Of a stretch of DNA of 64,000 bases, positions 17,042 to 25,161 are shown piece after piece. The stretch is from Planctomycetota bacterium. GTDB lineage: Bacteria; Planctomycetota; Phycisphaerae; Sedimentisphaerales; Anaerobacaceae. The notes under the pieces were generated by a model. The model saw only the letters and a list, made by a program, of their open reading frames with translations, was not told the DNA's origin and made no database searches. The stretch lies in assembly GCA_022563885.1 (NCBI GenBank), contig JADFMM010000004.1:1-64000 (forward strand), read 5' to 3'. Within the stretch, counting starts at the first letter, position 1; each line of letters begins with the position of its first letter. The position numbers and the translations under genes are program-made.

Positions 17042-17580
17042 ATGAACGTGGCATTTCAAACGTACCGAATCACCATGGCCCTGATCGCTACGGTCCATTG
17101 GGTGGTCGTCTTGCCGATCCCTAAGCTTTACGGACTTTCACACCAACAGTTCCGTATGCAGCCCGACGCGGGCCGGATTCCTCACAGGCCGGTACCAGCA
17201 GCGTGTGGGAATCGTGGATGTCGTCGCACGCCACCTGGATACGCCCGGGCTCGACCCCAGCGAACCGACGATTCCACGGCTCATGAAACAAGGCGGCTAC
17301 CGAACTGCGTTGTTCGGGAAATGGCACCTTGGCAGAGAGACGAAGTTCAACCCGATATATCACGGGTTCGATGAATTCCGTGGATACCTCGATGGCGCCG
17401 TGGACTATCACGTCCACAAGAACACTTGGTTCAACGGACTCGAGAAGGAAGATCAACCGGGGTATTCGACCTAACGAAAGACGTCGGCGAAACGACTAAC
17501 GTCGCGAGCCAATACCGCGATCGTGTGAAAGCCATGAAGAGGGCCATCGAAACCTGGAAAGAAAAAGTTGCCTGGAGATG
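17042..17580 (+). pseudogene. Sulfatase pseudogene broken at a MITE end
   Basis: ATG 17042 starts what looks like a signal peptide (MNVAFQTYRITMALIATVHW). The frame then runs into TCTTGCCGATCCCTAAG, identical to one end of the MITE family, at 17109-17125. Sulfatase coding resumes at about 17127 with FTDFHTNSSVCSPTRAGFLT, including the CSPTR formylglycine motif, and continues through FGKWHLGRETKF to a stop at 17474. The C-terminal tail DLTKDVGETTNVASQYRDRV follows in another frame and ends at 17580. The N-terminal metal site and the central/C-terminal half are deleted. It cannot encode an active enzyme. Confidence 0.85.
17109..17125 (-). repeat. MITE end remnant
   Basis: TCTTGCCGATCCCTAAG is an exact 17-base match to the right end of the copy at 12868-13053. 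It lies exactly where the sulfatase pseudogene loses the codons between its signal peptide and the FTDFH block. No partner end is visible. Confidence 0.7.
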
Positions 17581-17611
17581 ACTTCAATGGAGCGAGGGTA
17601 AAGATCCTGAT

Positions 17612-18088
17612 ATGCTGCACATCTTCGTAGATGCCGATGCCTGCCCGATCAAACAGGAGGTGTACCGCGTCGCAAGTCGATATTGCCTCCATGTCACACT
17701 AGTGGCCAACGCCTGGATGCGAGTTCCGGATGAACAGTGGATTGTACTCGAAGTTGTGGAGGACGGGTTCGACGCGGCCGATGACTGGATCGTCGAACAC
17801 GTGCAATCCCACGACATCGTGGTCACCGCCGACATTCCCCTGGCGAGTCGCTGCCTGAAGGAAGGGGCCCGTGTCATTGGCTCAACCGGAAGGCCGTTCA
17901 CGGAAGAGAACATCGGTGAGGCCGTCGCGACACGGGACCTGCTGTCGGACCTTCGTGATACAGGAGAGATAACGGGCGGTCCCCCGCCCCTCACCAAGCG
18001 TGACCGTTCGCGTTTTCTGCAGGAGCTCGACGCCGTGATTCAATCGATCCGTCGCAAGCACCCGTTCAATTCCACTCTAGAGGAGTAG
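17612..18088 (+). CDS. YaiI/YqxD family protein (DUF188, UPF0178)
   Basis: The protein has 158 residues and the standard start HIFVDADACPIKQEVYRVA (the DADACP signature). Further family blocks are IVVTADIPLASRCLKEGARV near residue 70 and TGGPPPLTKRDRSRFLQELD near 120. The fold is PIN-like, and family members are small cytosolic proteins of unresolved function. ATG 17612 is the only plausible start. It stands between a dead sulfatase and a live one, with no obvious link to either. Confidence 0.9.
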   Translation: MLHIFVDADACPIKQEVYRVASRYCLHVTLVANAWMRVPDEQWIVLEVVEDGFDAADDWIVEHVQSHDIVVTADIPLASRCLKEGARVIGSTGRPFTEENIGEAVATRDLLSDLRDTGEITGGPPPLTKRDRSRFLQELDAVIQSIRRKHPFNSTLEE

Positions 18089-18354
18089 TTCTGCGGAAGC
18101 AAAAGAGTGCACGATTAAGCTGCTGCTTGCGGCCCTAAATAGAGACTGAATTGCTCAAGGATCTGTTCGACCTGTTTTCACGTACCTTGATGCGTTTGGT
18201 TCAAATCGACTCGGCCTATGAGAATGATCCGCAGGTCAAGCTCTGAAGGAGTTCCTCCGAATCGACGCCGATCCTATTTGCTTGCGCCAAAATGAAATGT
18301 GGGAATACATGGATCAGGACAAGAATGAGAAGGAAACTGTGGACGGAGGTACGG

Positions 18355-19872
18355 ATGTTCTATTTTGATTCATACAAAGTCCCTGTCACCGGGGGACTCC
18401 TCCTGATCGCGGCCCTCGGGTCTCCATCCAACGCGGTCGGGGCCGAGGACAAACCCAACATCGTCCTGATCTACACCGATGATCAGGGCTATGGCGACTG
18501 CAGTCTCTTGAACCCCGAGGCCAAATTCCAGACGCCGAATATCGATCGAATCGGTAGAGATGGAATCGTTTTTACCGACGGACACTCCAGCGACACGGTA
18601 TGCACACCTTCTCGCTACGCCTTGCTCACCGGCCGCTACAGTTGGCGCACGCGTTTGAAGAAGGGGGTTATCAACAGCACTGCCAAGCCGCTTGTCTCGA
18701 CCGCCCGCGCTACGCTGGCGACGCTGCTCAAGAGAAATGGCTATCATACGGCCATGGTCGGCAAGTGGCACCTGGGAATGGATTTCGAGGAGAATGGAAA
18801 AAAGATCGCCGATGGTCCTCTCAACAAGGGCTTCGACTACTTCTTTGGCATACCTGCCTCCATGAACTACGGCTACTGCGCCTGGTATGAAAACGAGACC
18901 GCGACTATGCCCCCATTTCTGTTTACCAAGAAGAAGCCCAACTCGCTTGTCAAAGTGGACCCCCGTGCTTACCGTATCACACCGCCATATAGCGAGACAC
19001 CCAAGCATGGCAATATTAAAGTCGCCGCGGATTTCGAAGACGTCCTGGTCCTGGAGCGGTTCACCGAAAAAGCGGTAGCTTGGATTGAAAGCGTCCATGA
19101 CGATGCAAGACCCTTCTTCCTCTACTTCCCGCTTACGTCACCCCACAAACCTGTCATCCCCCAGGAACGCTTCCGTGGGAAGTCGAAAGCCGGCGCCTAC
19201 GGTGACTTCATGGTGGAGACCGATCACTGGGTGGGAGAAATCATCCAGGCGCTCGAGAGACATGGCATCTACCAGGACACGTTGATCATCTTCTCGAGCG
19301 ACAACGGCCCGGAAAACACCTGGAAGAAGCGTATTGATAGATTCGAACACTACAGCGCCGGCAAGTATCGAGGCGGCAAGAGGGATATCTACGAAGGCGG
19401 ACACCGCGTCCCCTTCTTGATCTCCTGGCCCAAGGGCATCGCCAGCGGACGGCGCTATGATGGGCCGGTGAATCAGGTGGATATCTATGCCACGTTGGCC
19501 GAAATTGTCGGTGATCGCGTCGGACAGCATGAAGCCGAGGACAGTGTCTCTTTTGCCCCGGTTCTGAGAAATGAGGCCTTTACCAGAGTCCCAATGATTC
19601 ACCATTCCTCCAGGGGAGGTTTTGCGATTCGCGCAGGGGACTGGAAGCTGGTTGTGGGTGCCGGTAGGGAAGCTGCTGAACCCGCAAATGGCTTGATGGA
19701 GCTTTACGATCTCAAGGATGACCCGGCCGAGACTACGAACGTGATCGGTCAGCACCCCGGGGTGGCCGAGAGACTCAAAGACATGATCACGGAAATCATT
19801 CTGAAGGGTCGTACCGGGGAAGGATCAGAGGCCAGCAATGACACTCCCGTCGAGATGTGGTGGAGGAAGTGA
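18355..19872 (+). CDS. Secreted sulfatase (S1 family, CTPSR)
   Basis: A protein of about 505 residues. The signal peptide (VTGGLLLIAALGSPSNAVGA) precedes DD at 42-43, the CTPSR motif with formylglycine C83, GKWHLG near 137, and SSDNGPE near 315. A YRGGKRDIYEGGHRVPF block near 340 supplies active-site lysine and arginine. The sequence is collinear with the sulfatase at 15450, suggesting related substrates. ATG 18355 has GGAGG five bases upstream. Just after the stop, GAAAAAGGA and TTCCTTTTC can pair as a short hairpin (19871-19892), a weak terminator candidate. Confidence 0.92.
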   Translation: MFYFDSYKVPVTGGLLLIAALGSPSNAVGAEDKPNIVLIYTDDQGYGDCSLLNPEAKFQTPNIDRIGRDGIVFTDGHSSDTVCTPSRYALLTGRYSWRTRLKKGVINSTAKPLVSTARATLATLLKRNGYHTAMVGKWHLGMDFEENGKKIADGPLNKGFDYFFGIPASMNYGYCAWYENETATMPPFLFTKKKPNSLVKVDPRAYRITPPYSETPKHGNIKVAADFEDVLVLERFTEKAVAWIESVHDDARPFFLYFPLTSPHKPVIPQERFRGKSKAGAYGDFMVETDHWVGEIIQALERHGIYQDTLIIFSSDNGPENTWKKRIDRFEHYSAGKYRGGKRDIYEGGHRVPFLISWPKGIASGRRYDGPVNQVDIYATLAEIVGDRVGQHEAEDSVSFAPVLRNEAFTRVPMIHHSSRGGFAIRAGDWKLVVGAGREAAEPANGLMELYDLKDDPAETTNVIGQHPGVAERLKDMITEIILKGRTGEGSEASNDTPVEMWWRK

Positions 19873-19947
19873 AAAAGGAGGTCTTCCTTTTCATGAACTT
19901 CCTCGTTTTTCGTTAAGAGCATTGCACAATAGAAAGGGTATCCACGC

Positions 19948-21645
19948 ATGATCGGGAGAGCATTGATGAAGCACGTTTCGACCTGGCTTGAACCCATCCC
20001 AAAACCTATTTTGTGGCGAGATCGAGCGAAAAGTTTGTGGTCAAGGCCGGAGGTGGAAAAGGCTCGGAGGCGTGCTGAAGCACGTCGAGAACCTTTTTCG
20101 CCGATAACGCAGATCCACGGGCGTTGCAGCCGATCGCAGTCGAAAGAGGTTTTGGGATGGGTTCTGGTGGTTCTGGTCCTCTTTCCGCCGTCGGCCGGCG
20201 CCGCCCCCCCGAGAGGCAGCCGCCCAAATATCGTCTTTCTGTTTGCCGATGACCAGTGCACCTACTCCGTAGGATGCTACGGCAACAGGGACGTGAAGAC
20301 GCCACAGATGGACAAGCTTGGTTACGATGGCTTGATTTTTGAGAGGCACTACAACACCACGGCTATCTGCATGGCGAGCCGGGCCAACGTGATGACCGGC
20401 ATGTACGAATACCAGACCGGCTGCAACTTCACGCATGGCGATATGAGGCCGGACGTGTGGGCCAGGGCCTACCCGGTGCTCCTTCGGCAAGCGGGATACT
20501 TTACGGCATTCGCAGGGAAGTTTGGATTTGTGGTTGACGGTAAGGGTTTGTGCGAAGGCGATTTCGACATGTGGGGTGGCGGGCCGGGTCAGACCCGCTA
20601 CCAAACCAAAGCCAACACATCCATGGCGAAGTATGCCGAGAAGTACCCCCACTCCACGCTTTCCTACGGTGCGTTCGGGCAGGAGGCGATCAAGAATGCC
20701 GTGAAGCAGCAGAAGCCATTCTGTCTCTCTATCAGCTTCAAAGCGCCGCACCGGCCCACGACGCCCGATCCGAGGTTCGACGCCGTATACGCAGGGAAGA
20801 CCTTCGCCAAACCCGGGAACTACGGTCGAGACCATGCCGAACACCTTTCGCAGCAGAGTAAGCAGGGCCGGCAGTACCCGCGATTCATCGAGTGGGAGTA
20901 TGACAAGCACTACGATGAAGTGATGGCGACCTACCACCAGCAGGTATACGGCATCGACGTGGCCGTCGGCATGATTCGAGAGGAGCTCGAGCGGCAGGGC
21001 GTGGCTGACAACACCGTCGTCATCTACACCAGCGACAACGGGTTCATCTGCGGTTCACACGGCTATGGCTCGAAGGTGCTCCCCATGGAAGAGTCCTCCC
21101 GGGTTCCTCTGATGATCTACGACCCGAGGAGCCATTCCGCCGGCAAGCACCTCCGGTGTCGGGCGCTTACGGGAAACATCGACTTTGCTCCCACCCTTCT
21201 CGCATTGGCGGGACTCGAGGCACCCGACAACATGGACGGCAAAAGCCTGGTTCCACTACTGGAGAACCCGGATCAGGATATTCGTGACCACATGGCGTTC
21301 ATCAATGTCTGGGGACCCATCGCAGCCACCAGTCTGACAGCGCTCACCCGACAATGGAAGTATACCTATTGGTGGTACCGGGGAGAGGGCATGGAGCCGG
21401 TTGAAGCCCTATTTAATATTGAGAAGGATCCCCTCGAATTGAAGAACCTGGCCGCCGACCGGGAACACCTGATCGCGCTCGAGGTAATGCGCAGGAAGTA
21501 CGACCGAGAACTCGCCGCCTGGAAGGAACGGGCAGTGCCCTACAACGACTACCAGCGATACGGCATTCTCTTCGACCGGAGCATCGCTTGGGATAAAAAG
21601 CAACCTCTCTGTACCAAGCCTATGGGACAGCGCATCATTAAATGA
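19948..21645 (+). CDS. Sulfatase with variant CMASR motif
   Basis: The 565-residue frame opens at ATG 19948, but the first 65 residues are unlike a family N-terminus. The true start may be an internal TTG near 20152, just before the hydrophobic segment [16 protein letters not shown]. Sulfatase features follow: DD at 101-102, CMASR with C141 as presumed formylglycine (CxAxR, not CxPxR), GKFG near 191 where GKWHLG is usual, and TSDNG near 366. The last four residues and the stop codon are provided by a MITE-like terminal repeat (21624 onward), so the original C-terminus was replaced. The substrate is unknown. Confidence 0.85.
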   Translation: MIGRALMKHVSTWLEPIPKPILWRDRAKSLWSRPEVEKARRRAEARREPFSPITQIHGRCSRSQSKEVLGWVLVVLVLFPPSAGAAPPRGSRPNIVFLFADDQCTYSVGCYGNRDVKTPQMDKLGYDGLIFERHYNTTAICMASRANVMTGMYEYQTGCNFTHGDMRPDVWARAYPVLLRQAGYFTAFAGKFGFVVDGKGLCEGDFDMWGGGPGQTRYQTKANTSMAKYAEKYPHSTLSYGAFGQEAIKNAVKQQKPFCLSISFKAPHRPTTPDPRFDAVYAGKTFAKPGNYGRDHAEHLSQQSKQGRQYPRFIEWEYDKHYDEVMATYHQQVYGIDVAVGMIREELERQGVADNTVVIYTSDNGFICGSHGYGSKVLPMEESSRVPLMIYDPRSHSAGKHLRCRALTGNIDFAPTLLALAGLEAPDNMDGKSLVPLLENPDQDIRDHMAFINVWGPIAATSLTALTRQWKYTYWWYRGEGMEPVEALFNIEKDPLELKNLAADREHLIALEVMRRKYDRELAAWKERAVPYNDYQRYGILFDRSIAWDKKQPLCTKPMGQRIIK

Positions 21646-21803
21646 TCCATTTCTCATCTCATCTTCACGTCATCTTCAGCCGCTTCTCAATCGCGAAATC
21701 CTCCGCAGTAGGCCAACTACAACTCTGGTTTCGCTCAAACGGGCGCGACTGAATCTGACGCAAATCTGAGCGATAAATGACTCATTTAATGATGCGCGGT
21801 CCC
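21624..21803. mobile_element. MITE-like element with divergent TIRs
   Basis: This 180-bp element has 29-bp terminal inverted repeats at 21624-21652 and 21775-21803. The left end begins GGGACAGCGCATCATTAAAT and the right end in reverse GGGACCGCGCATCATTAAAT; they differ at only three or four positions. The core at about 21683-21752 (CGCTTCTCAATCGCGA and TCGCTCAAACGGGCGCGAC) matches the core of the other MITE family, although the TIRs do not. The left end overlaps the end of the upstream sulfatase gene. Confidence 0.75.
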
Positions 21804-21900
21804 TGAGCAGAAAGCAAAGTAGGAGAGGCTTGGCGATAACGAAAACCACTCATTTGTTGCACCTGTGAGTTGAATCCGCCATCATCGATAGGACTATGCT

Positions 21901-23604
21901 ATGACCAAATTGTCAACCCTGCTTGTGGTTATGCTCATCTGTGCACTGACCAGCGCCCGCGCCGCTGATCGCCCCAACGTCGTGTTCATTCTCGCCGATG
22001 ATCTCGGCTGGAGCGACACGACGTTGTACGGCACAACACTTTTTTATGAGACGCCCAATATCGAGCGGCTGGCGCTGCGCGGCATGTTGTTCTCCAACGC
22101 GTATACCGCTCATCCGCTCTGCTCGCCGACACGCTGCAGCATCATGACCGGGCAGGACCCCGCACGGACCGGTTTTACGAGTGCCGCGGGACACGTTCCG
22201 AACGTGATTCTCGAAAAGAAGCTCCCGTCACGGGCACGGTCTGATCAAAAGGTACTGACGCCTAAGAGCGTTTCCAGACTCGACACGAAATACACGACGT
22301 TGGCAGAGACGATCAAAGCCGCCGGTTATGTCACGGGGCACTTCGGCAAGTGGCACTTGGGAAGGGAACCGTATACGCCCCTGCAGCACGGTTTCGATGT
22401 CGATGTGCCGCACTGGTGGGGACCGGGGCCGGCCGGCTCCTATGTGGCACCCTGGAAGTTTCCGGACAGCCTTGATTTTGATCCTGCGGTTCCGAATGAA
22501 CACATCGAAGACCGCATGGCCAACGAAGCCGTCGCGTTCATCGAAAGGCACAAGGATCAACCGTTCTTTCTGAACTACTGGGCGTTTTCGGTGCATGGAC
22601 CATGGGATGGTAAACGGCGACTTATTGACAAGTATGCGAAGAAAGCCGATCCGAGGAACCCTCAGCGCTGCCCGGTCTATGGAGCGATGGTCGAGAGTCT
22701 CGACGATGCCGTGGGCCGGCTGCTGGATACGCTCGATCGGCTGAGGTTGACCGAGAAGACGATCATTGTTTTCTTCTCCGATAACGGCGGCAACCTATAC
22801 AGCCGCGTCGATGGCATTCCGCCGACCAGCAACGCGCCGCTGCGCGGCGGCAAGGCCATGATCTACGAAGGCGGCACGCGCGTGCCGTGTGCGGTCGTCT
22901 GGCCTGGTAAGACTGCAGCCGGAAGCAAGACGGATGCTCTGCTCAGCAGCACCGATTGGTATCCCACTCTGCTCGAAATGATGCAAATCGAGAAGCCGGC
23001 GGAGGCCCAATTCGATGGCGTCAGTCAGGTGCCCACCCTGCTCGGCAAACCCGGGCCGCGGGAGTCGCTGATCTGCTTCGTCCCGAACTACTACCCGAAG
23101 CCCGGTACCATACCCTCGACCTACATTCGCCGCGGCCCCTGGAAGCTGATTCGCTTTCACGGAGATGGCCCAAACCGAACCGACCGGTTCGAACTCTACC
23201 ATCTCAATGATGATATCGGTGAGTCGAATAACGTCGCCGGGACCCATCCACATCTTGTCAGGCAATTAGACTCAGAGATCGCGGCTTACCTCGCGAGGAC
23301 GAAAGCCATCGTTCCCGTCCCGAACCCTGCCTACGAACCGAACGCCAACCCAGCCGGAAGATCACCAACTGCGACGTCGAAACGGAAACGGAATCGTCCC
23401 GACCCGGAAACAATCTTCAAACGTCGCGACGCGGACCAGGACGGTTTCGTCACTCTGGACGAGTACATCGGCAATCCGACAAAGCGGAACGTGCCGGCGC
23501 TAACAAGGCAGTTTAAACAAAAGGATGCGAACAACGACTCTCGGCTCACGTTGGAGGAAATGGAGCAGCAGATGAGATTCCCTACAGCCATAGACGAAAG
23601 ATAA
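21901..23604 (+). CDS. Secreted sulfatase with C-terminal EF-hand pair (CSPTR)
   Basis: A 567-residue protein. The signal peptide (residues 1-22, ending ARAAD) precedes DD at 33-34, CSPTR with formylglycine C74, FGKWHLG near 149, and SDNGG near 286. A Lys/Arg-rich linker (TATSKRKRNRPD) follows the sulfatase domain. Two calcium-binding EF-hand loops then close the protein: DADQDGFVTLDE near 512 and DANNDSRLTLEE near 543. The stop codon TAA overlaps the next gene's ATG by one base (TAATG), indicating translational coupling to a cysteine-desulfurase-like enzyme. Unlike the other island genes it is therefore clearly in a two-gene operon. Confidence 0.92.
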   Translation: MTKLSTLLVVMLICALTSARAADRPNVVFILADDLGWSDTTLYGTTLFYETPNIERLALRGMLFSNAYTAHPLCSPTRCSIMTGQDPARTGFTSAAGHVPNVILEKKLPSRARSDQKVLTPKSVSRLDTKYTTLAETIKAAGYVTGHFGKWHLGREPYTPLQHGFDVDVPHWWGPGPAGSYVAPWKFPDSLDFDPAVPNEHIEDRMANEAVAFIERHKDQPFFLNYWAFSVHGPWDGKRRLIDKYAKKADPRNPQRCPVYGAMVESLDDAVGRLLDTLDRLRLTEKTIIVFFSDNGGNLYSRVDGIPPTSNAPLRGGKAMIYEGGTRVPCAVVWPGKTAAGSKTDALLSSTDWYPTLLEMMQIEKPAEAQFDGVSQVPTLLGKPGPRESLICFVPNYYPKPGTIPSTYIRRGPWKLIRFHGDGPNRTDRFELYHLNDDIGESNNVAGTHPHLVRQLDSEIAAYLARTKAIVPVPNPAYEPNANPAGRSPTATSKRKRNRPDPETIFKRRDADQDGFVTLDEYIGNPTKRNVPALTRQFKQKDANNDSRLTLEEMEQQMRFPTAIDER

Positions 23605-24851
23605 TGCTCAGCAATCAACAGATCGAAGCCTGCCGCCGCCAGTTCCCGGCATTGGCCCGCAACGTAAACGGCAAGCCGGCTGTCTATCTTGATGGGCCCG
23701 GCGGGACCCAAGTTCCACAACGCGTGATCGACGCCGTCGGACACTATCTCGCGCACACGAACGCGAACCACGGTGGCTGCTTCGCGACCAGCGTCGAAAG
23801 TGACGCGGCGCTTGATGAAGCACAGTGCGCCATGGCCGACTTGGTGGGCTGTGATGATCCGGATGAAATCGCGTTCGGCCCCAACATGACCACACTGACT
23901 TTTGCGCTCTCGCGCAGTCTGGCGCGCACCTGGCGTGCGGGCGACGAGGTTGTCGTGACCCGGCTGGATCACGACGCGAACGTCTCGCCGTGGGTCTTGG
24001 CCGCTCGCGACGCCGGCGCGACTGTCAAGTTTGTCGACTTTCGCAAGGACAACTGCACCTTGGATTTGGAAGATCTGCGGGCCAAACTGTCGGAGCGTAC
24101 CAAGCTGGTGGCCGTCGGCTGTGCTTCGAATGCTACGGGAACCATCAATCCGGTTGCCGACATCTGCGCCTGGGCCCGAGACGTTGGCGCGTTGACATTT
24201 TTGGATGCAGTCCACTTCGCACCGCATGCCCTGATCGACGTGAAAGCGTTCGGTTGTGATTTCCTGGTCTGTTCGGCCTATAAGTTTTTTGGACCGCACG
24301 TGGGTGTTCAGTGGGGACGCCGGGAGATCCTGGAAGAGTTGACTGCGTATAAAGTTCGGCCCGTGGCGAATGCGCTCCCTGGGAAGTGGATGACCGGAAC
24401 TCAGAACCATGAAGGCATCGTCGGCGCACTAGAGGCGGTCGAATACCTTGCGGATCTTGGGCGATGGGTCGGCGACAGCAAGACGTTGAATCGTCGGCTG
24501 GCGCTGCGCGCTGCGTATTCGGCGATCGGTCACTATGAACGAGAGTTGTCCCTCTACCTGATCGACGGCCTGGAGCGCTTGGACCACGTGAAGATTTGGG
24601 GCATCACTGATCCTAGCCAGTTTGACTGTCGCCTACCGACGGTTTCGATCACCCACCGGACTATCTCGCCGCGTCCACTGGCCAAGCGACTGGCTGAGGA
24701 AGGCATCTTTGTGTGGAGCGGCAACTACTATGCCCTTGAAGTGACTGAATCGTTGGATCTTGAACCGGAGGGCATGGTGCGAATCGGCTTGGTGCACTAC
24801 AACACTAAAGAAGAAATCGACAGACTGCTCAGAGCGTTGAGACGTCTGTGA
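23604..24851 (+). CDS. Cysteine desulfurase-like aminotransferase class V protein
   Basis: A 415-residue PLP enzyme. YLDGPGGTQVPQRV near residue 28 and HTNANHGGCFATS near 51 open the fold. NATGTINPVADI near 176, the pyridoxal aspartate/histidine block FLDAVHFAPH near 199, and the PLP lysine K227 in CSAYKFFGPH are in place. It resembles the SufS-like 'cysteine desulfurase-like protein' subgroup, which would release sulfur from cysteine. That activity is not certain for this subgroup. Its ATG overlaps the stop of the EF-hand sulfatase, so the two are co-translated. Confidence 0.88.
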   Translation: MLSNQQIEACRRQFPALARNVNGKPAVYLDGPGGTQVPQRVIDAVGHYLAHTNANHGGCFATSVESDAALDEAQCAMADLVGCDDPDEIAFGPNMTTLTFALSRSLARTWRAGDEVVVTRLDHDANVSPWVLAARDAGATVKFVDFRKDNCTLDLEDLRAKLSERTKLVAVGCASNATGTINPVADICAWARDVGALTFLDAVHFAPHALIDVKAFGCDFLVCSAYKFFGPHVGVQWGRREILEELTAYKVRPVANALPGKWMTGTQNHEGIVGALEAVEYLADLGRWVGDSKTLNRRLALRAAYSAIGHYERELSLYLIDGLERLDHVKIWGITDPSQFDCRLPTVSITHRTISPRPLAKRLAEEGIFVWSGNYYALEVTESLDLEPEGMVRIGLVHYNTKEEIDRLLRALRRL

Positions 24852-25161
24852 AGAGCCGGCCGGGAAGAAAATCACGGCCTGTTCTAATTCCGACAGGCCG
24901 TCGGGACTCGCTCCCAAGGAACAGACAAGACAACACGCTTCAAGCCAAGATTGATTCGCCAGTCACGAGAAGTGCCACGCTCGAACTCTACGACATGAGA
25001 AGGAAGTGGAAATTGAGAATTGAGAAGTGCAAATTGAGAATCGGGGCAGGCCCAACAATTTGAAGTTCTCAATTCTCAATTTAAAATTCCCCTGAAAAAC
25101 CGCCACTCTTGATCCCGTCCAAGTCTTGCAACTGAGACTGGTTTTGAAAGGTGCCTGCACC
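24852..25161. other. Gap with inverted repeat
   Basis: No gene is supported here. The only structure seen is the inverted repeat at 25010-25082. Confidence 0.5.
25010..25082. repeat. Perfect 17-bp inverted repeat
   Basis: AAATTGAGAATTGAGAA at 25010-25026 is matched by its exact reverse complement at 25066-25082. A further AAATTGAGAA unit lies at 25031-25040. It sits between the desulfurase-like gene and the next sulfatase. Its style resembles the repeat at 7661-7727, but the sequence is unrelated. Confidence 0.75.

Noticed and set aside
18089-18354. Possible peptide LLKDLFDLFSRTLMRLVQID between the YaiI-like and sulfatase genes
   Set aside because: It lacks a start and ribosome-binding site, and no family is recognised.
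19871-19892. Hairpin GAAAAAGGA/TTCCTTTTC after the sulfatase at 18355
   Set aside because: The stem is short and AT-rich with no clear T-run directly after; kept only as a remark.
20041-20937. 298-residue minus-strand frame inside the sulfatase at 19948
   Set aside because: It lies opposite conserved sulfatase motifs and has no recognisable domain.
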